Positions 33,095-42,052 of a stretch of DNA of 64,000 nt are shown in pieces. The DNA is from Pseudomonas sp. KU43P. GTDB taxonomy: Bacteria > Pseudomonadota > Gammaproteobacteria > Pseudomonadales > Pseudomonadaceae. How positions within the stretch are numbered: the first letter of the stretch is position 1; every line of letters begins with the position of its first letter. The translations under genes were made by a program, and so were the position numbers. Location: positions 779,501 to 843,500 of the forward strand of contig NZ_AP019365.1 of the NCBI RefSeq assembly GCF_033095865.1, read 5' to 3'. A model generated the notes under the pieces. The model did no database searches, had not been told where the DNA came from, and saw nothing but the letters and a program-made list of their open reading frames with translations.

Positions 33095-33487
33095 TTACTT
33101 TTTGAATTGAATCAGTGGCCGATCTAAGATTGATTGAGATAAACCATGCATATCAGCGTTTGCCTGCCATGTGAGGAAGCGGGTAAGAAGCTGCTGATTG
33201 ATAGCCTTTAGCTGCTGATTAGCTTCAGTCAGCTTTTCAATACGCTCGTTTGCAAGATGAATGTCTTTAATCCACCCAGGCTTCTCAGTCGGAGCCTTGA
33301 GTGCAGCCTTACGATACTTCATTGCCATATTCACCGCTGGCAATTTCATTAAGGACTGACGCGCGCGACTGATATTGAGCTTCTTTTTGCAAACATCTAC
33401 TAGAAGGGGCCATGTTAACTTTGGCTCTGCCCAGTCTTCAATCAGCTTAATTATGCGAACTTCGTCATTTTTTGTTAAGTGTCCCAT
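33095..33487 (-). CDS. 130-aa helical accessory protein of the recombinase module (TnpC/GmtX-like position)
   Basis: 130 residues, MGHLTKNDEVRIIKLIEDWAEPKLTWPLLVDVCKKKLNISRARQSL. An N-terminal HTH-like part is followed by RQSLMKLPAVNMAMKYRKAALK, then a coiled coil (LANERIEKLTEANQQLKAINQQLL). Its start is 2 bases after the stop of the 751-aa recombinase gene, so it is translated with it. Small helical non-recombinase partners accompany multi-recombinase elements (TnpC in Tn554; GmtX in gamma-mobile-trio islands). The similarity here is in position and form; family membership is not proven. Confidence 0.75.
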   Translation of the reverse strand: MGHLTKNDEVRIIKLIEDWAEPKLTWPLLVDVCKKKLNISRARQSLMKLPAVNMAMKYRKAALKAPTEKPGWIKDIHLANERIEKLTEANQQLKAINQQLLTRFLTWQANADMHGLSQSILDRPLIQFKK

Positions 33488-33489
33488 TG

Positions 33490-35700
33490 CTATACCTCAA
33501 TATTGTCCAGCATGGCTGACAGATCTTTTAACGATGGCAATGCCGTTTGTGTCGGCTCTGTTATTGATTTTGCGTCAATCAATCCTGCCATGGCGGCAGC
33601 ATTTTTTGTCAGGTTCCAACCGTTATCGCTATTCCACACAATGTCGCCGTTTTTGAGCTCAGGGTTTTCTAAAACTTTGATCAATGCATCGCACTTGAGC
33701 AGGTCCAATGCTGTTTTTTTGCACCATTCAGATGCGCCAAAGACCTCTCTGGCTTCAGCAGCAACCGCATGCGCATAACGCTGTTTCAGATATAATCTCT
33801 CCTCTTTCAGGTTGGCTAGCCTTACATCATCACCTTTGATGCATCCCAAGTTTCCACAAGTTAGACATGCGCCCATTTTAGGGCAAGGCTCACTCTCAAA
33901 CGAGTGAATGCACAGGCCTAGGTGAGTTCTATGTATAATGCGATCCTGATCGCTTTCGCTAAGATCAACTAGCTCGCTGAGCTTAATTGGCTGATTGGTC
34001 ACAATTTTTTCAAAACACTTCGCTGTGTTGCTCTGCTTGGTCTTTGGGTGAACCGCCGCCACAGCCTGGGTGCGTTCTTTGATGCTTTCATGATTATAAA
34101 CTGAACCCTGGTTAGTGCGTCCTGAAAATGCATCAATTAGCAGTTGTGAAAGTCCCGCCCGATGCATCTCCGTATTCAGCTCATGACGAAAAGCATGAGT
34201 GTTCACCTTGAGCTCTCCGTATCCGTGCCGCTGGAAGATGCTTTGCGAATGTGAAGCGCCTCCTAGCTGGGCCACCATCCGAACATGGCTGGCGGAGATT
34301 TCAACTCCAAAGTCCCGCTGCATTGCGACGGGGCTCTTTGTTTCATTGGGCAGAGAGCCTGTTCGCACGGTAAACAGCGCATCACGATACTTCACGCGCT
34401 TTTTACCGTCCTCAGCAGGTGTGGTAAAGGGAAAGTGCTTAGGTAGATATTTTTCACGAATGAGAATATTCAGTTTTCGTAACGTGATAACGGCTTTATC
34501 TGTAAATTCAAAGCGGTTCAGTTTACCGTTTTCATAGACACGCTGCCCTTTACTGATGTCCCAGCCTTCTCTTATTTCATCCAATACTGTCTGGGCGTCA
34601 GGGCTTAAAGCTCTGCGATTTGACAGGGAATTGAGCCATTGATCTTTGAAAAGTGTTCTCGCAGCGTATCGGCCTGTATAAATAATTTTCAGCGCTGCAC
34701 AAGCTTCCTCATAAGATAATGGCTCATCTGGCCCCTTGATCGGTAAATCACTATGCGGCGGAAAATCATGAGGATGGTCCTCAAGCCATGCCGCATATGC
34801 TCGGGCTTCATCAGTGATTGGTATCAAGAGTTTTAATACACGTTCGATTGAGGATTCCATGCCTGTCACAACAGGCTTGGTAGTCGCTCCGAAACCTTTC
34901 TCCGCATACCAGCGGAGGAACATGCGTTGCCCGCCCTCAGCGTCAGTTTTGAAGACTACGCAGTCATGCTCAACATCGGCTAGCTCACCAATACGACCTG
35001 GTTGGCTAAGCAAAAGAGCGCAGGCAGAGACGGTTATGATGTCTAATGGGCTGGTTATGTCATTATTAAAAATTTCGCCTAAGGCTTGAATAGACTCACG
35101 GCTCGGTAGTTTTCGCTCGCTATTGGCCTGCTGCTCCTTTAACGTGCCTGAATCTTTGTACCGGAGCGGCGATACCCATCGAAAGGGCTTTGCGAGTAGC
35201 CCTTTGTTTCCCATGAATAAGACAATCTTCTCAAGATATTTGCTGATGCTGTACGCGCTATTGCCACGTGGGTAATCGATTGTCAGATGCTCACACGCTC
35301 TATTGCATACCGCCGCTGAAGTTTTTGTTACGTCACTAGTGCCTGTTAGTTCCAGGAGTGCGGCTTCAAGGATTCTGGTGCCATACAGCATATCTTTCGC
35401 TGATTTTTTTCCTTGAAATACTCTGTAGTGAACGATAATTGCTTTGGCGAAATCCATGAATGAGGATTGCATGAAAACTTTTGAGTTTGAATTTGTATTT
35501 CTGGGTGATTTATACGCAGTAAATGCGCAGCTGGGAATTCCTGAGTCATGCCATGAATCCATATCCCATTGAATGCCCGCGTGAACTCTTTGATAGGCAA
35601 CTCCCTTGGGCAAAACTATCTGAGCCCAGATGATAAAGGCATCCAGTTGTGCCTTAGCATCGGCATGGTTGAGCGGTTTAAAATCGACGATAGTGCTCAT
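33490..35700 (-). CDS. Tyrosine recombinase 3 of the trio (large, Cys-rich C-terminus)
   Basis: 736 residues from ATG 35700, which overlaps the previous stop as ATGA. The catalytic pieces are the box I region LLSQPGRIGELADVEHD, the box II motif NTHAFRHELNTEMHRAGLS (H-x-x-R-H intact), then DAFSGRTNQGSVYNH with the likely nucleophile Tyr. After the core comes a Cys/His cluster (HLGLCIHSFESEPCPKMGAC, then LTCGNLGC), probably zinc-binding. The long size and layout match the larger partner in Tn554-type or gamma-mobile-trio systems. It is followed by the 130-aa gene after 2 bases. Confidence 0.85.
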   Translation of the reverse strand: MSTIVDFKPLNHADAKAQLDAFIIWAQIVLPKGVAYQRVHAGIQWDMDSWHDSGIPSCAFTAYKSPRNTNSNSKVFMQSSFMDFAKAIIVHYRVFQGKKSAKDMLYGTRILEAALLELTGTSDVTKTSAAVCNRACEHLTIDYPRGNSAYSISKYLEKIVLFMGNKGLLAKPFRWVSPLRYKDSGTLKEQQANSERKLPSRESIQALGEIFNNDITSPLDIITVSACALLLSQPGRIGELADVEHDCVVFKTDAEGGQRMFLRWYAEKGFGATTKPVVTGMESSIERVLKLLIPITDEARAYAAWLEDHPHDFPPHSDLPIKGPDEPLSYEEACAALKIIYTGRYAARTLFKDQWLNSLSNRRALSPDAQTVLDEIREGWDISKGQRVYENGKLNRFEFTDKAVITLRKLNILIREKYLPKHFPFTTPAEDGKKRVKYRDALFTVRTGSLPNETKSPVAMQRDFGVEISASHVRMVAQLGGASHSQSIFQRHGYGELKVNTHAFRHELNTEMHRAGLSQLLIDAFSGRTNQGSVYNHESIKERTQAVAAVHPKTKQSNTAKCFEKIVTNQPIKLSELVDLSESDQDRIIHRTHLGLCIHSFESEPCPKMGACLTCGNLGCIKGDDVRLANLKEERLYLKQRYAHAVAAEAREVFGASEWCKKTALDLLKCDALIKVLENPELKNGDIVWNSDNGWNLTKNAAAMAGLIDAKSITEPTQTALPSLKDLSAMLDNIEV

Positions 35701-37286
35701 TCGTAAGGTCCTACACTTATTCCTCGCGCGCGCTGCGCATTGCAATCAAGAATCACTTTGCGACAGGCAAGGATGGCACGGTCCCATAACACTCCGGTAA
35801 TTTTGTCGTGATTGATGGTTTGCGCTCGGCGGCTTTCAAGTCGCGCAAGCGCGGCACTGTGATCCGCGTCAAGCAGCGGCTGGAATTTAATGCAGCCGTA
35901 ACACGTAAACGGTGCATCCAGATAGCAGGAACTATCGGCGCCGCAGACGGCAAGATCCTCAATTTGGCGGTCTAGGCGTTGCCCATTTTTGGCGGACGCG
36001 CGATCCGGTACAATGGAGCCCTTAAAAGCTCCTACAACAAGTGCGAGATGATCACTCATCTTATCGTCTATCAGCTTCATTAACTCAGCTGATACCGCTC
36101 GATATTTTCGAACGGTCCGAGTGTTGGAATGCATGAGTGCGCTAGCGATTGACCATTCATCCAGCCCAGCATTCGAAAGATCGGTACCGAGTGTGTGCTT
36201 GAAGCGATGACCTCTGGAAATTTTCAAGGGCTGATGTGTACGCGTCGAGATGGGAAACCCCAGCATCCCTTCCATTTGCACTAACCACTCTCTAGCAACT
36301 CCGGCGGCGACATGGAATTTTGCCAGGGGAGAAAGCTCAAGATCTCTTAAATCAGGTAGGTCAACTATTACAGCGCCTAACCTATTACTTTTCTCTTCAT
36401 AGGATAATTTTCGGCGAAAAAGAGGTACGTGCTTAATGGCCTTGTTCCACTCCGCCCTTCCGGGATACTCTTGCTCAAGGCTGGTTTGTATGATCGCCTT
36501 GTATGCTTGCACAGTATTATAAAGATCTTCGTCCAAATTGAAGATTTCGAATTTTTCTCGCCATCCAGCTTCATCGCCTTTTTGCTTGGCCCAGAATATT
36601 CGTATTTGGTAGCCTTGATCAGTCTTCATGAAATCATCAAAAACTACCATGCGAATCTGTGTCCCCCGCTGCCCGTAGATCATTAGCAAGCGCAGATAGA
36701 GGTAGCGCTCTGGATCCAGATTTCCATGACAGAACTGCTCATGCGCCCAATGATGCAGAGAGTCTTGTTCTACCTGCGTGAATGGGCCCTGTTCAGGATC
36801 TAAGCTCATGATGACATCATTTTTTATTCGCTTCTTTCTGGGGGTTGATTTATAAGCTTTTAGAAGAGCATGTGACGGACGCTGTTCTAGGGATTCACAT
36901 TTTTGCCAAAACTCCATAAAACCGACAAGACTGGAGAACTCCCCCATGTTGAAGCGTTCGCGTAGATCTATCAGCTGATCATCGTTGAGGGGGTCTAGCC
37001 CGGCTAGAGCAGCGCGCGATAGGACAGACGTTACTACACCCATGGTTCCCTGGGAAACTTCTGCCATACGGTAGGCCAAGGCGGCGTGCAACCAACCTTG
37101 CCAATTATTAGGAACGCAAAAAATTGCGGACTGCCAATTGATTGCTGAGCGGCATGATCTATCCGGCCACCACATTGGCTGGGACGGAGTGAAAAAATCG
37201 CCGCATCTGGCAAGGCGTGGAGTGTCGAGCCAAGTGCTTAAACTGCTCTGGGTGGGTACTTTAAGTGCTGAAGTCGACGGATTCAC
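35697..37286 (-). CDS. Tyrosine recombinase 2 of the trio, with altered catalytic box
   Basis: 529 residues from a GTG with GGAAGG upstream, overlapping the previous gene by 26 bases. Catalytic parts: box I LLMIYGQRGTQIRMV; box II SRGHRFKHTLGTDLSNAGL, where the expected H-x-x-R-H reads H-R-F-K-H, so the second catalytic Arg is Lys; and the Tyr region LMHSNTRTVRKYRAV. A Cys cluster (CGADSSCYLDAPFTCYGC) follows and may bind zinc. The Arg-to-Lys change may weaken catalysis, making this a structural or directional partner. Confidence 0.85.
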   Translation of the reverse strand: MNPSTSALKVPTQSSLSTWLDTPRLARCGDFFTPSQPMWWPDRSCRSAINWQSAIFCVPNNWQGWLHAALAYRMAEVSQGTMGVVTSVLSRAALAGLDPLNDDQLIDLRERFNMGEFSSLVGFMEFWQKCESLEQRPSHALLKAYKSTPRKKRIKNDVIMSLDPEQGPFTQVEQDSLHHWAHEQFCHGNLDPERYLYLRLLMIYGQRGTQIRMVVFDDFMKTDQGYQIRIFWAKQKGDEAGWREKFEIFNLDEDLYNTVQAYKAIIQTSLEQEYPGRAEWNKAIKHVPLFRRKLSYEEKSNRLGAVIVDLPDLRDLELSPLAKFHVAAGVAREWLVQMEGMLGFPISTRTHQPLKISRGHRFKHTLGTDLSNAGLDEWSIASALMHSNTRTVRKYRAVSAELMKLIDDKMSDHLALVVGAFKGSIVPDRASAKNGQRLDRQIEDLAVCGADSSCYLDAPFTCYGCIKFQPLLDADHSAALARLESRRAQTINHDKITGVLWDRAILACRKVILDCNAQRARGISVGPYE

Positions 37287-38550
37287 TTTGTAAGCCTTCC
37301 TCGCGGTTTTTTGTATTAACGCTATCTCTGATAGTCTTGAATCTATCCGAGCGCTTTCTCATTGCTTTATTCGCTTCTTCTCTCCAGAATTTCGCTCCGT
37401 AAAGGCTGGGCATATGAGAACCATGGCTCCATCCGAAAGCATAAGTTAGTACTTTTTGCACCTTGGTTGTTCGGTCCTCGGGCGTAAGGATATCCAACTC
37501 ATCCCGCATGCTTTCTAGAAGAGTGTAGACCGCATCATGACGCAACACATGGGGATGAACATGTGCCAGTTCCGGCACGGCTTTCCCAACCCGAGGTAGA
37601 ATGCCATCAAGCGCTTTAACACTTAGTGGCTTGCCCTCATTCCGTCTATGAGAGACAAGCAGAAAAGGGTGTTTTTTCGCCTCAGACGTTTGCTCATTGG
37701 AAGTTCGATAAGTATCGATATATCGCTTAAGAGCCCAAGCAAGGTCGTCGCCCATCTCCAGAATACGCTCGTGTGTTTTGAATTGGGGGGCTAACGTGCG
37801 CGGATCAATTTCCTCATTTATGAGGTTGATTACTGAAAGCTCTCTGCTATGCCACCGGATATCTCCAACTTTGATCAAGAGCATTTCGGAACGGCGCAGG
37901 CCCATATCAATGCCTAGTAACAAAATTATATAATTTCGAAGTTTTATTGCTTTGTTAGCAAATGGGTTGGTTGCGCTTTCTGGATGCATAATTTCTAATA
38001 GGCGATCTCGCTCTGCAGTCGACAGGCCTTTGATGTCATTGTTGGAGGTCTTTTTCCAGGAAGGCTTGGCTGCTTTTATCTTCCTGTTAAGACGACTTAC
38101 AATATCGTCTATTGCCGCTCCCCGTGTCGCTTCCTCACCAAGCTTGTCATAAAGAAATATTGTGTAGTCACGCACAGCTTCAAGTCTCTGCTGTGCGTGT
38201 GTGCTGCCAACTGTTGAGTAAGCCGTTGGTAACATGCGGATTCCAGCAAATTTTTTAGCGAGCGTCGACTTGTTAAGTGCAGCATCAGCGACAAAGCGGG
38301 AAATCTCGTCATCTGTAAGGTAGCGAGACGTTGGTCTCTCTTCCAAGCGGGCGATCAAATCGATCGACTCAAACTTTAAAAAATCTTCAAATAGCCCGAT
38401 GTGTTCCAAATATTTTTGTTGCGTGTTTAATGCCCGTCTTGATTGCTCAAGGGTCACATATAGGTTCGGGTAGTAAGCAGGAATGTGCTCTTGCACCAAT
38501 ACCTTTCTTCTAGCACCATTGATCCTTATTTCTATGATCTGGTGACCCAC
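37261..38550 (-). CDS. Tyrosine recombinase 1 of the trio
   Basis: 429 residues from the GTG at 38550, preceded by GGAG at 7-8 bases; an ATG lies six codons earlier without a ribosome binding site. An N-terminal SAM-like DNA-binding region (LEQSRRALNTQQKYLEHIGLFEDFL) precedes the catalytic domain: box I LLGIDMGLRRSEMLLIKVGD; box II HPHVLRHDAVYTLL (HxxRH intact); box III and Tyr in FGWSHGSHMPSLYG. The first gene of the mobility operon, it begins 180 bases from the island end and reads inward. It is the best candidate for the active integrase. Confidence 0.9.
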   Translation of the reverse strand: MGHQIIEIRINGARRKVLVQEHIPAYYPNLYVTLEQSRRALNTQQKYLEHIGLFEDFLKFESIDLIARLEERPTSRYLTDDEISRFVADAALNKSTLAKKFAGIRMLPTAYSTVGSTHAQQRLEAVRDYTIFLYDKLGEEATRGAAIDDIVSRLNRKIKAAKPSWKKTSNNDIKGLSTAERDRLLEIMHPESATNPFANKAIKLRNYIILLLGIDMGLRRSEMLLIKVGDIRWHSRELSVINLINEEIDPRTLAPQFKTHERILEMGDDLAWALKRYIDTYRTSNEQTSEAKKHPFLLVSHRRNEGKPLSVKALDGILPRVGKAVPELAHVHPHVLRHDAVYTLLESMRDELDILTPEDRTTKVQKVLTYAFGWSHGSHMPSLYGAKFWREEANKAMRKRSDRFKTIRDSVNTKNREEGLQSESVDFST

Positions 38551-38695
38551 GATTCTTCTCCAAAACATAACTTTTTTTGAGTATAGTAACGAATCGGTGC
38601 TGGCTCAAACCTAGACATGACTTTCACCAATTTTCAGTCGCAGGCTTGGAATCTCTCCGAAGCCGCGTAATCATTGACTCAAAGGTAATCCAAAG
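38551..38695. promoter_or_regulatory. Right end of the island: recombinase promoter and new ettA leader
   Basis: 145 bases serving two genes. Leftward it must carry the recombinase operon promoter. Rightward it supplies the new ettA leader, with AAAGG about 10 bases before the new ATG at 38696 and a TTGACT at about 38675. An AT-rich block (TTTTTTTGAGTATAGTAAC) lies at about 38572-38590. Confidence 0.5.
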
Positions 38696-40390
38696 ATGGC
38701 AAAAGGTGACAAACACGGCCAAACAGGTTCATACGTCTACACCATGCATCGGCTGAGCAAGGTCGTGCCGCCGAAGCGGGAAATTCTCAAGAACATCTCC
38801 CTGTCGTTCTTCCCTGGCGCCAAGATTGGCGTACTCGGCCTGAACGGCGCGGGTAAGTCGACCCTGCTGCGGATCATGGCGGGCGTCGACAAGGAATTCG
38901 ACGGCGAAGCCCGTCCGATGCCCGACATCAACGTTGGCTACCTGCCGCAGGAGCCGCAACTGGACCCGAACAAGTCCGTGCGTGAAGTGGTCGAAGAAGC
39001 GGTCAGCGTGATCAAGGACGCCCAGGCGCGCCTGGACGAGGTCTACGCGGCCTACGCCGAACCTGATGCCGACTTCGACAAGCTGGCCGCTGAGCAGGCC
39101 AAGCTCGAAGCCATCCTGCAGGCCGCCGACGGCCACAACCTTGAGCGCCAGCTGGACGTCGCTGCCGACGCCCTGCGCCTGCCGGCCTGGGATGCGCGCA
39201 TCGAGCACCTGTCCGGTGGCGAGAAGCGCCGTGTGGCGCTGTGCCGCCTGCTGCTGTCGGCCCCCGACATGCTGCTGCTCGACGAACCGACCAACCACCT
39301 GGACGCCGACTCGGTGGCCTGGCTGGAGCGCTTCCTGCACGACTTCCCGGGCACCGTGGTAGCCATTACCCACGACCGTTACTTCCTCGACAACGTCGCC
39401 GGCTGGATCCTCGAGCTGGACCGCGGCGCCGGTATCCCGTACGAAGGCAACTACTCGGGCTGGCTGGAAGCCAAGTCGGACCGTCTGGCGCAGGAATCCA
39501 AGCAGCAGAGCGCCCACGAGAAGGCCATGAAAGAGGAACTGGAGTGGGTGCGCAAAGGCGCCAAGGCCCGCCAGTCCAAATCCAAGGCACGTCTGCAACG
39601 CTTCGAAGAAATGCAATCGCAGGAATTCCAGAAGCGCAGCGAAACCAACGAGATCTACATTCCGGCCGGCCCACGCCTGGGCGACAAGGTCATCGAGTTC
39701 AAGAACGTCAGCAAGGGCTACGGCGATCGCGTGCTGATCGACAACCTGTCGTTCGCCATGCCTAAAGGCGCCATCGTCGGCGTGATCGGCGGTAACGGTG
39801 CCGGTAAGTCGACCCTGTTCCGCATGCTGATGGGCAAGGAACAACCGGACTCGGGCAGCATCGAAATCGGCGAAACCGTGCAGCTGGCCTGCGTCGACCA
39901 GAGCCGCGAGGACCTGGACGGTGCCAAGACCGTGTTCCAGCAGATTTCCGACGGCTCCGACATGATCCGCATCGGCAACTACGAGATCCCGTCGCGCACC
40001 TACGTGGGCCGCTTCAACTTCAAGGGCGGTGACCAGCAGAAGTTCGTCAAGGACCTCTCCGGTGGTGAGCGTGGCCGCCTGCACCTGGCCCTGACCCTGA
40101 AGGAGGGCGGCAACGTCCTGCTGCTCGACGAACCGTCCAACGACCTCGACGTCGAAACCCTGCGTTCGCTGGAAGAAGCCCTGCTGGACTTCCCGGGCGC
40201 CGCGATCGTGATCTCCCACGACCGTTGGTTCCTGGACCGTGTGGCCACCCACATTCTGGCCTACGAGGACGACTCGAACGTGGTGTTCTTCGAGGGCAAC
40301 TACACCGAGTACGAAGCTGATCGCAAGAAGCGCCTGGGCGATGCTGCTGCCCAGCCGCACCGTGTACGGCACAAGAAGCTGGCCCAGTAA
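38696..40390 (+). CDS. ettA: Energy-dependent translational throttle protein EttA (ABC-F), with island-derived N-terminus
   Basis: 564 residues, about 10 longer than usual. ABC-F ATPase that binds the ribosomal E site and gates early elongation by energy state. Two ABC domains are intact: GLNGAGKST with LSGGEKRR, and GGNGAGKST with LSGGERGR, joined by the charged ABC-F linker. The conserved start MAQYVYTMHRL is replaced: the first 12 codons (MAKGDKHGQTGS) come from the island and join the native frame at TAC GTC TAC ACC. The native promoter and first codons remain at 14.1-14.24 kb. Expression now depends on the island end. A terminator follows. Confidence 0.97.
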   Translation: MAKGDKHGQTGSYVYTMHRLSKVVPPKREILKNISLSFFPGAKIGVLGLNGAGKSTLLRIMAGVDKEFDGEARPMPDINVGYLPQEPQLDPNKSVREVVEEAVSVIKDAQARLDEVYAAYAEPDADFDKLAAEQAKLEAILQAADGHNLERQLDVAADALRLPAWDARIEHLSGGEKRRVALCRLLLSAPDMLLLDEPTNHLDADSVAWLERFLHDFPGTVVAITHDRYFLDNVAGWILELDRGAGIPYEGNYSGWLEAKSDRLAQESKQQSAHEKAMKEELEWVRKGAKARQSKSKARLQRFEEMQSQEFQKRSETNEIYIPAGPRLGDKVIEFKNVSKGYGDRVLIDNLSFAMPKGAIVGVIGGNGAGKSTLFRMLMGKEQPDSGSIEIGETVQLACVDQSREDLDGAKTVFQQISDGSDMIRIGNYEIPSRTYVGRFNFKGGDQQKFVKDLSGGERGRLHLALTLKEGGNVLLLDEPSNDLDVETLRSLEEALLDFPGAAIVISHDRWFLDRVATHILAYEDDSNVVFFEGNYTEYEADRKKRLGDAAAQPHRVRHKKLAQ

Positions 40391-40407
40391 GCCGGTTTCT
40401 GCTGCAC

Positions 40408-40437
40408 AAAAATGGGGCCCTCTTGGGCCCCATTTTT
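40408..40437 (+). terminator. Intrinsic terminator of ettA
   Basis: AAAAATGGGGCCC TCTT GGGCCCCATTTTT, 18 bases after the stop. Confidence 0.92.
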
Positions 40438-40466
40438 GTGCTCGGCTTTAAAGTAGCGCTGGCTTT

Positions 40467-40537
40467 ATCGCGGATGAATCCGCTCCTGCAAAGGCTAGAA
40501 TCTGCGCTGCTCCCGTAGGCGCGGACTCATCCGCGAT
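40467..40537. repeat. Inverted repeat pair (TCGCGGATGAATCCGC type)
   Basis: Two facing copies of a TCGCGGAT...ATCCGCTCCTGC sequence between ettA and gdhA; the same family appears as a perfect inverted pair at 51525-51579. Confidence 0.7.
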
Positions 40538-40680
40538 GAACTCGCCGCACAGCCAACTTTGTATACACTTATATAAAACGCACCAAATAATTTCAAAAAA
40601 ACGACATTTCGCCCTATTCCGGTGCGATTGCTTCTTGGTACATTGCGGAAAAACCAATAAGTCCAATCCCTCTTGGTGAG

Positions 40681-42030
40681 ATGTCTACCATGATCGAATC
40701 CGTCGACCACTTCCTCGCGCGCCTGAAACAACGTGATCCTGCCCAGCCCGAATTCCACCAGGCCGTCGAAGAGGTGCTGCGCAGCCTCTGGCCGTTCCTC
40801 GAAGCCAACCCTCACTACCTGCAAGCCGGCATCCTCGAGCGCATGGTCGAGCCTGAACGCGCCGTCCTGTTCCGCGTCTCGTGGGTCGATGACCAGGGCA
40901 AGGTCCAGGTCAACCGTGGCTACCGCATCCAGATGAGCAGCGCCATCGGCCCGTACAAGGGCGGCCTGCGCTTCCACCCGTCGGTGAACCTGGGCGTGCT
41001 GAAGTTTCTGGCCTTCGAGCAGGTGTTCAAGAACTCCCTCACTTCGCTGCCGATGGGCGGCGGCAAAGGCGGCTCGGACTTCGACCCCAAGGGCAAGAGC
41101 GACGCCGAAGTCATGCGCTTCTGCCAGGCCTTCATGAGCGAGCTGTACCGCCACATCGGCGCCGACCTCGACGTACCGGCCGGTGACATCGGCGTGGGTG
41201 CCCGCGAAATCGGCTTCATGTTCGGCCAGTACAAGCGCCTGGCTAACCAGTTCACCTCGGTGCTGACCGGCAAGGGCATGACCTACGGCGGCAGCCTGAT
41301 CCGCCCTGAAGCCACCGGCTACGGCTGCGTGTACTTCGCCGAAGAAATGCTCAAGCGCCAAGAGCTGCGCATCGACGGCCGCCGTGTGGCCGTGTCCGGC
41401 TCCGGCAACGTGGCCCAGTACGCTGCCCGCAAGGTCATGGACCTTGGCGGCAAGGTCATCTCGCTGTCGGACTCCGAAGGTACTCTGTACGCCGAAGCGG
41501 GCCTGACCGACGAGCAGTGGGATGCGCTGATGGAGCTGAAGAACGTCAAGCGTGGCCGTATCAGCGAACTGGCCGAGCGCTTCGGCCTGGAGTTCCGCAA
41601 GGGCCAGACGCCGTGGAGCCTGCCGTGCGACATCGCCTTGCCGTGCGCCACCCAGAACGAGCTGGACAGCGAAGACGCACGCACCCTGCTGCGCAACGGC
41701 TGCATCTGCGTGGCCGAAGGCGCCAACATGCCGACCACCCTCGAGGCTGTGGATATCTTCATCGACGCGGGCATCCTGTATGCCCCGGGCAAGGCCTCCA
41801 ACGCCGGCGGCGTCGCCGTGTCGGGCCTGGAGATGTCGCAGAACGCCATGCGCCTGCTGTGGACCGCGGGTGAGGTGGACAGCAAGCTGCACAACATCAT
41901 GCAGTCGATTCACCATGCCTGCGTGCATTACGGTGAAGAGGCCGATGGCAAGATCAACTACGTGAAGGGCGCCAACATCGCGGGCTTCGTGAAAGTGGCG
42001 GATGCCATGCTGGCCCAGGGCGTGGTCTGA
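40681..42030 (+). CDS. gdhA: NADP-specific glutamate dehydrogenase
   Basis: 449 residues, the normal length for the hexameric enzyme that makes glutamate from 2-oxoglutarate and ammonia. Signatures: MSSAIGPYKGGLRFHPSVNL, LTSLPMGGGKGGSDFDPKGK (catalytic Lys), DLDVPAGDIGVGAREIG, the dinucleotide site VSGSGNVAQYAA, and NAGGVAVSGLEMSQN. The start at ATG 40681 is closely followed by a second ATG (codon 4). The upstream ribosome binding site is weak (GGTGAG). A gap of 290 bases after ettA, with a terminator, makes it a separate unit. Confidence 0.97.
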   Translation: MSTMIESVDHFLARLKQRDPAQPEFHQAVEEVLRSLWPFLEANPHYLQAGILERMVEPERAVLFRVSWVDDQGKVQVNRGYRIQMSSAIGPYKGGLRFHPSVNLGVLKFLAFEQVFKNSLTSLPMGGGKGGSDFDPKGKSDAEVMRFCQAFMSELYRHIGADLDVPAGDIGVGAREIGFMFGQYKRLANQFTSVLTGKGMTYGGSLIRPEATGYGCVYFAEEMLKRQELRIDGRRVAVSGSGNVAQYAARKVMDLGGKVISLSDSEGTLYAEAGLTDEQWDALMELKNVKRGRISELAERFGLEFRKGQTPWSLPCDIALPCATQNELDSEDARTLLRNGCICVAEGANMPTTLEAVDIFIDAGILYAPGKASNAGGVAVSGLEMSQNAMRLLWTAGEVDSKLHNIMQSIHHACVHYGEEADGKINYVKGANIAGFVKVADAMLAQGVV

Positions 42031-42052
42031 TGTAGCAGTTGGGGCCGCTTTG

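Larger units (their letters stand above)
14243..38730. mobile_element. 24.5-kb integrated island within the 5' end of ettA
   Basis: The boundaries are set by the broken ettA gene: left after codon 4 (TAC at 14240-14242) and right before ATAC at 38731. Three overlapping tyrosine recombinase genes and a small helical protein lie at the right end, reading inward, as expected for the mobility module. The cargo is an AAA-ATPase/subtilase pair, an HEPN-motif protein, an XRE regulator, a sulfatase cluster and a hydroxyacid/RraA operon. No long terminal repeats were seen; the shared core at the joints is only about 4 bases (ATAC), which fits tyrosine-recombinase elements of the Tn554 kind. The island end supplies a new start and 12 codons to ettA. 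Confidence 0.8.

Noticed and set aside
32772..33095. 107-codon leftward frame after the 130-aa gene
   Set aside because: No ribosome binding site, and a random-looking composition rich in Arg/Ser/Asn.
14232..38608. 8-bp direct repeat TGGCTCAA at 14232 and 38601, first thought to be the island's attachment sites
   Set aside because: The left copy is part of the native ettA start (TTG GCT CAA TAC), and the real right joint is further on at ATAC, 38731. An 8-base match between two stretches of this size is expected by chance.
38729..40372. Long open frame of 547 codons on the minus strand across ettA
   Set aside because: It is the antisense shadow of a high-GC gene. ettA has all ABC motifs and a ribosome binding site; the antisense product is Val/Gln/His-rich with no family pattern. 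The same reasoning removes similar frames opposite gdhA, the Lon-like gene, the GGDEF/EAL gene, obgE, proB and mksB.
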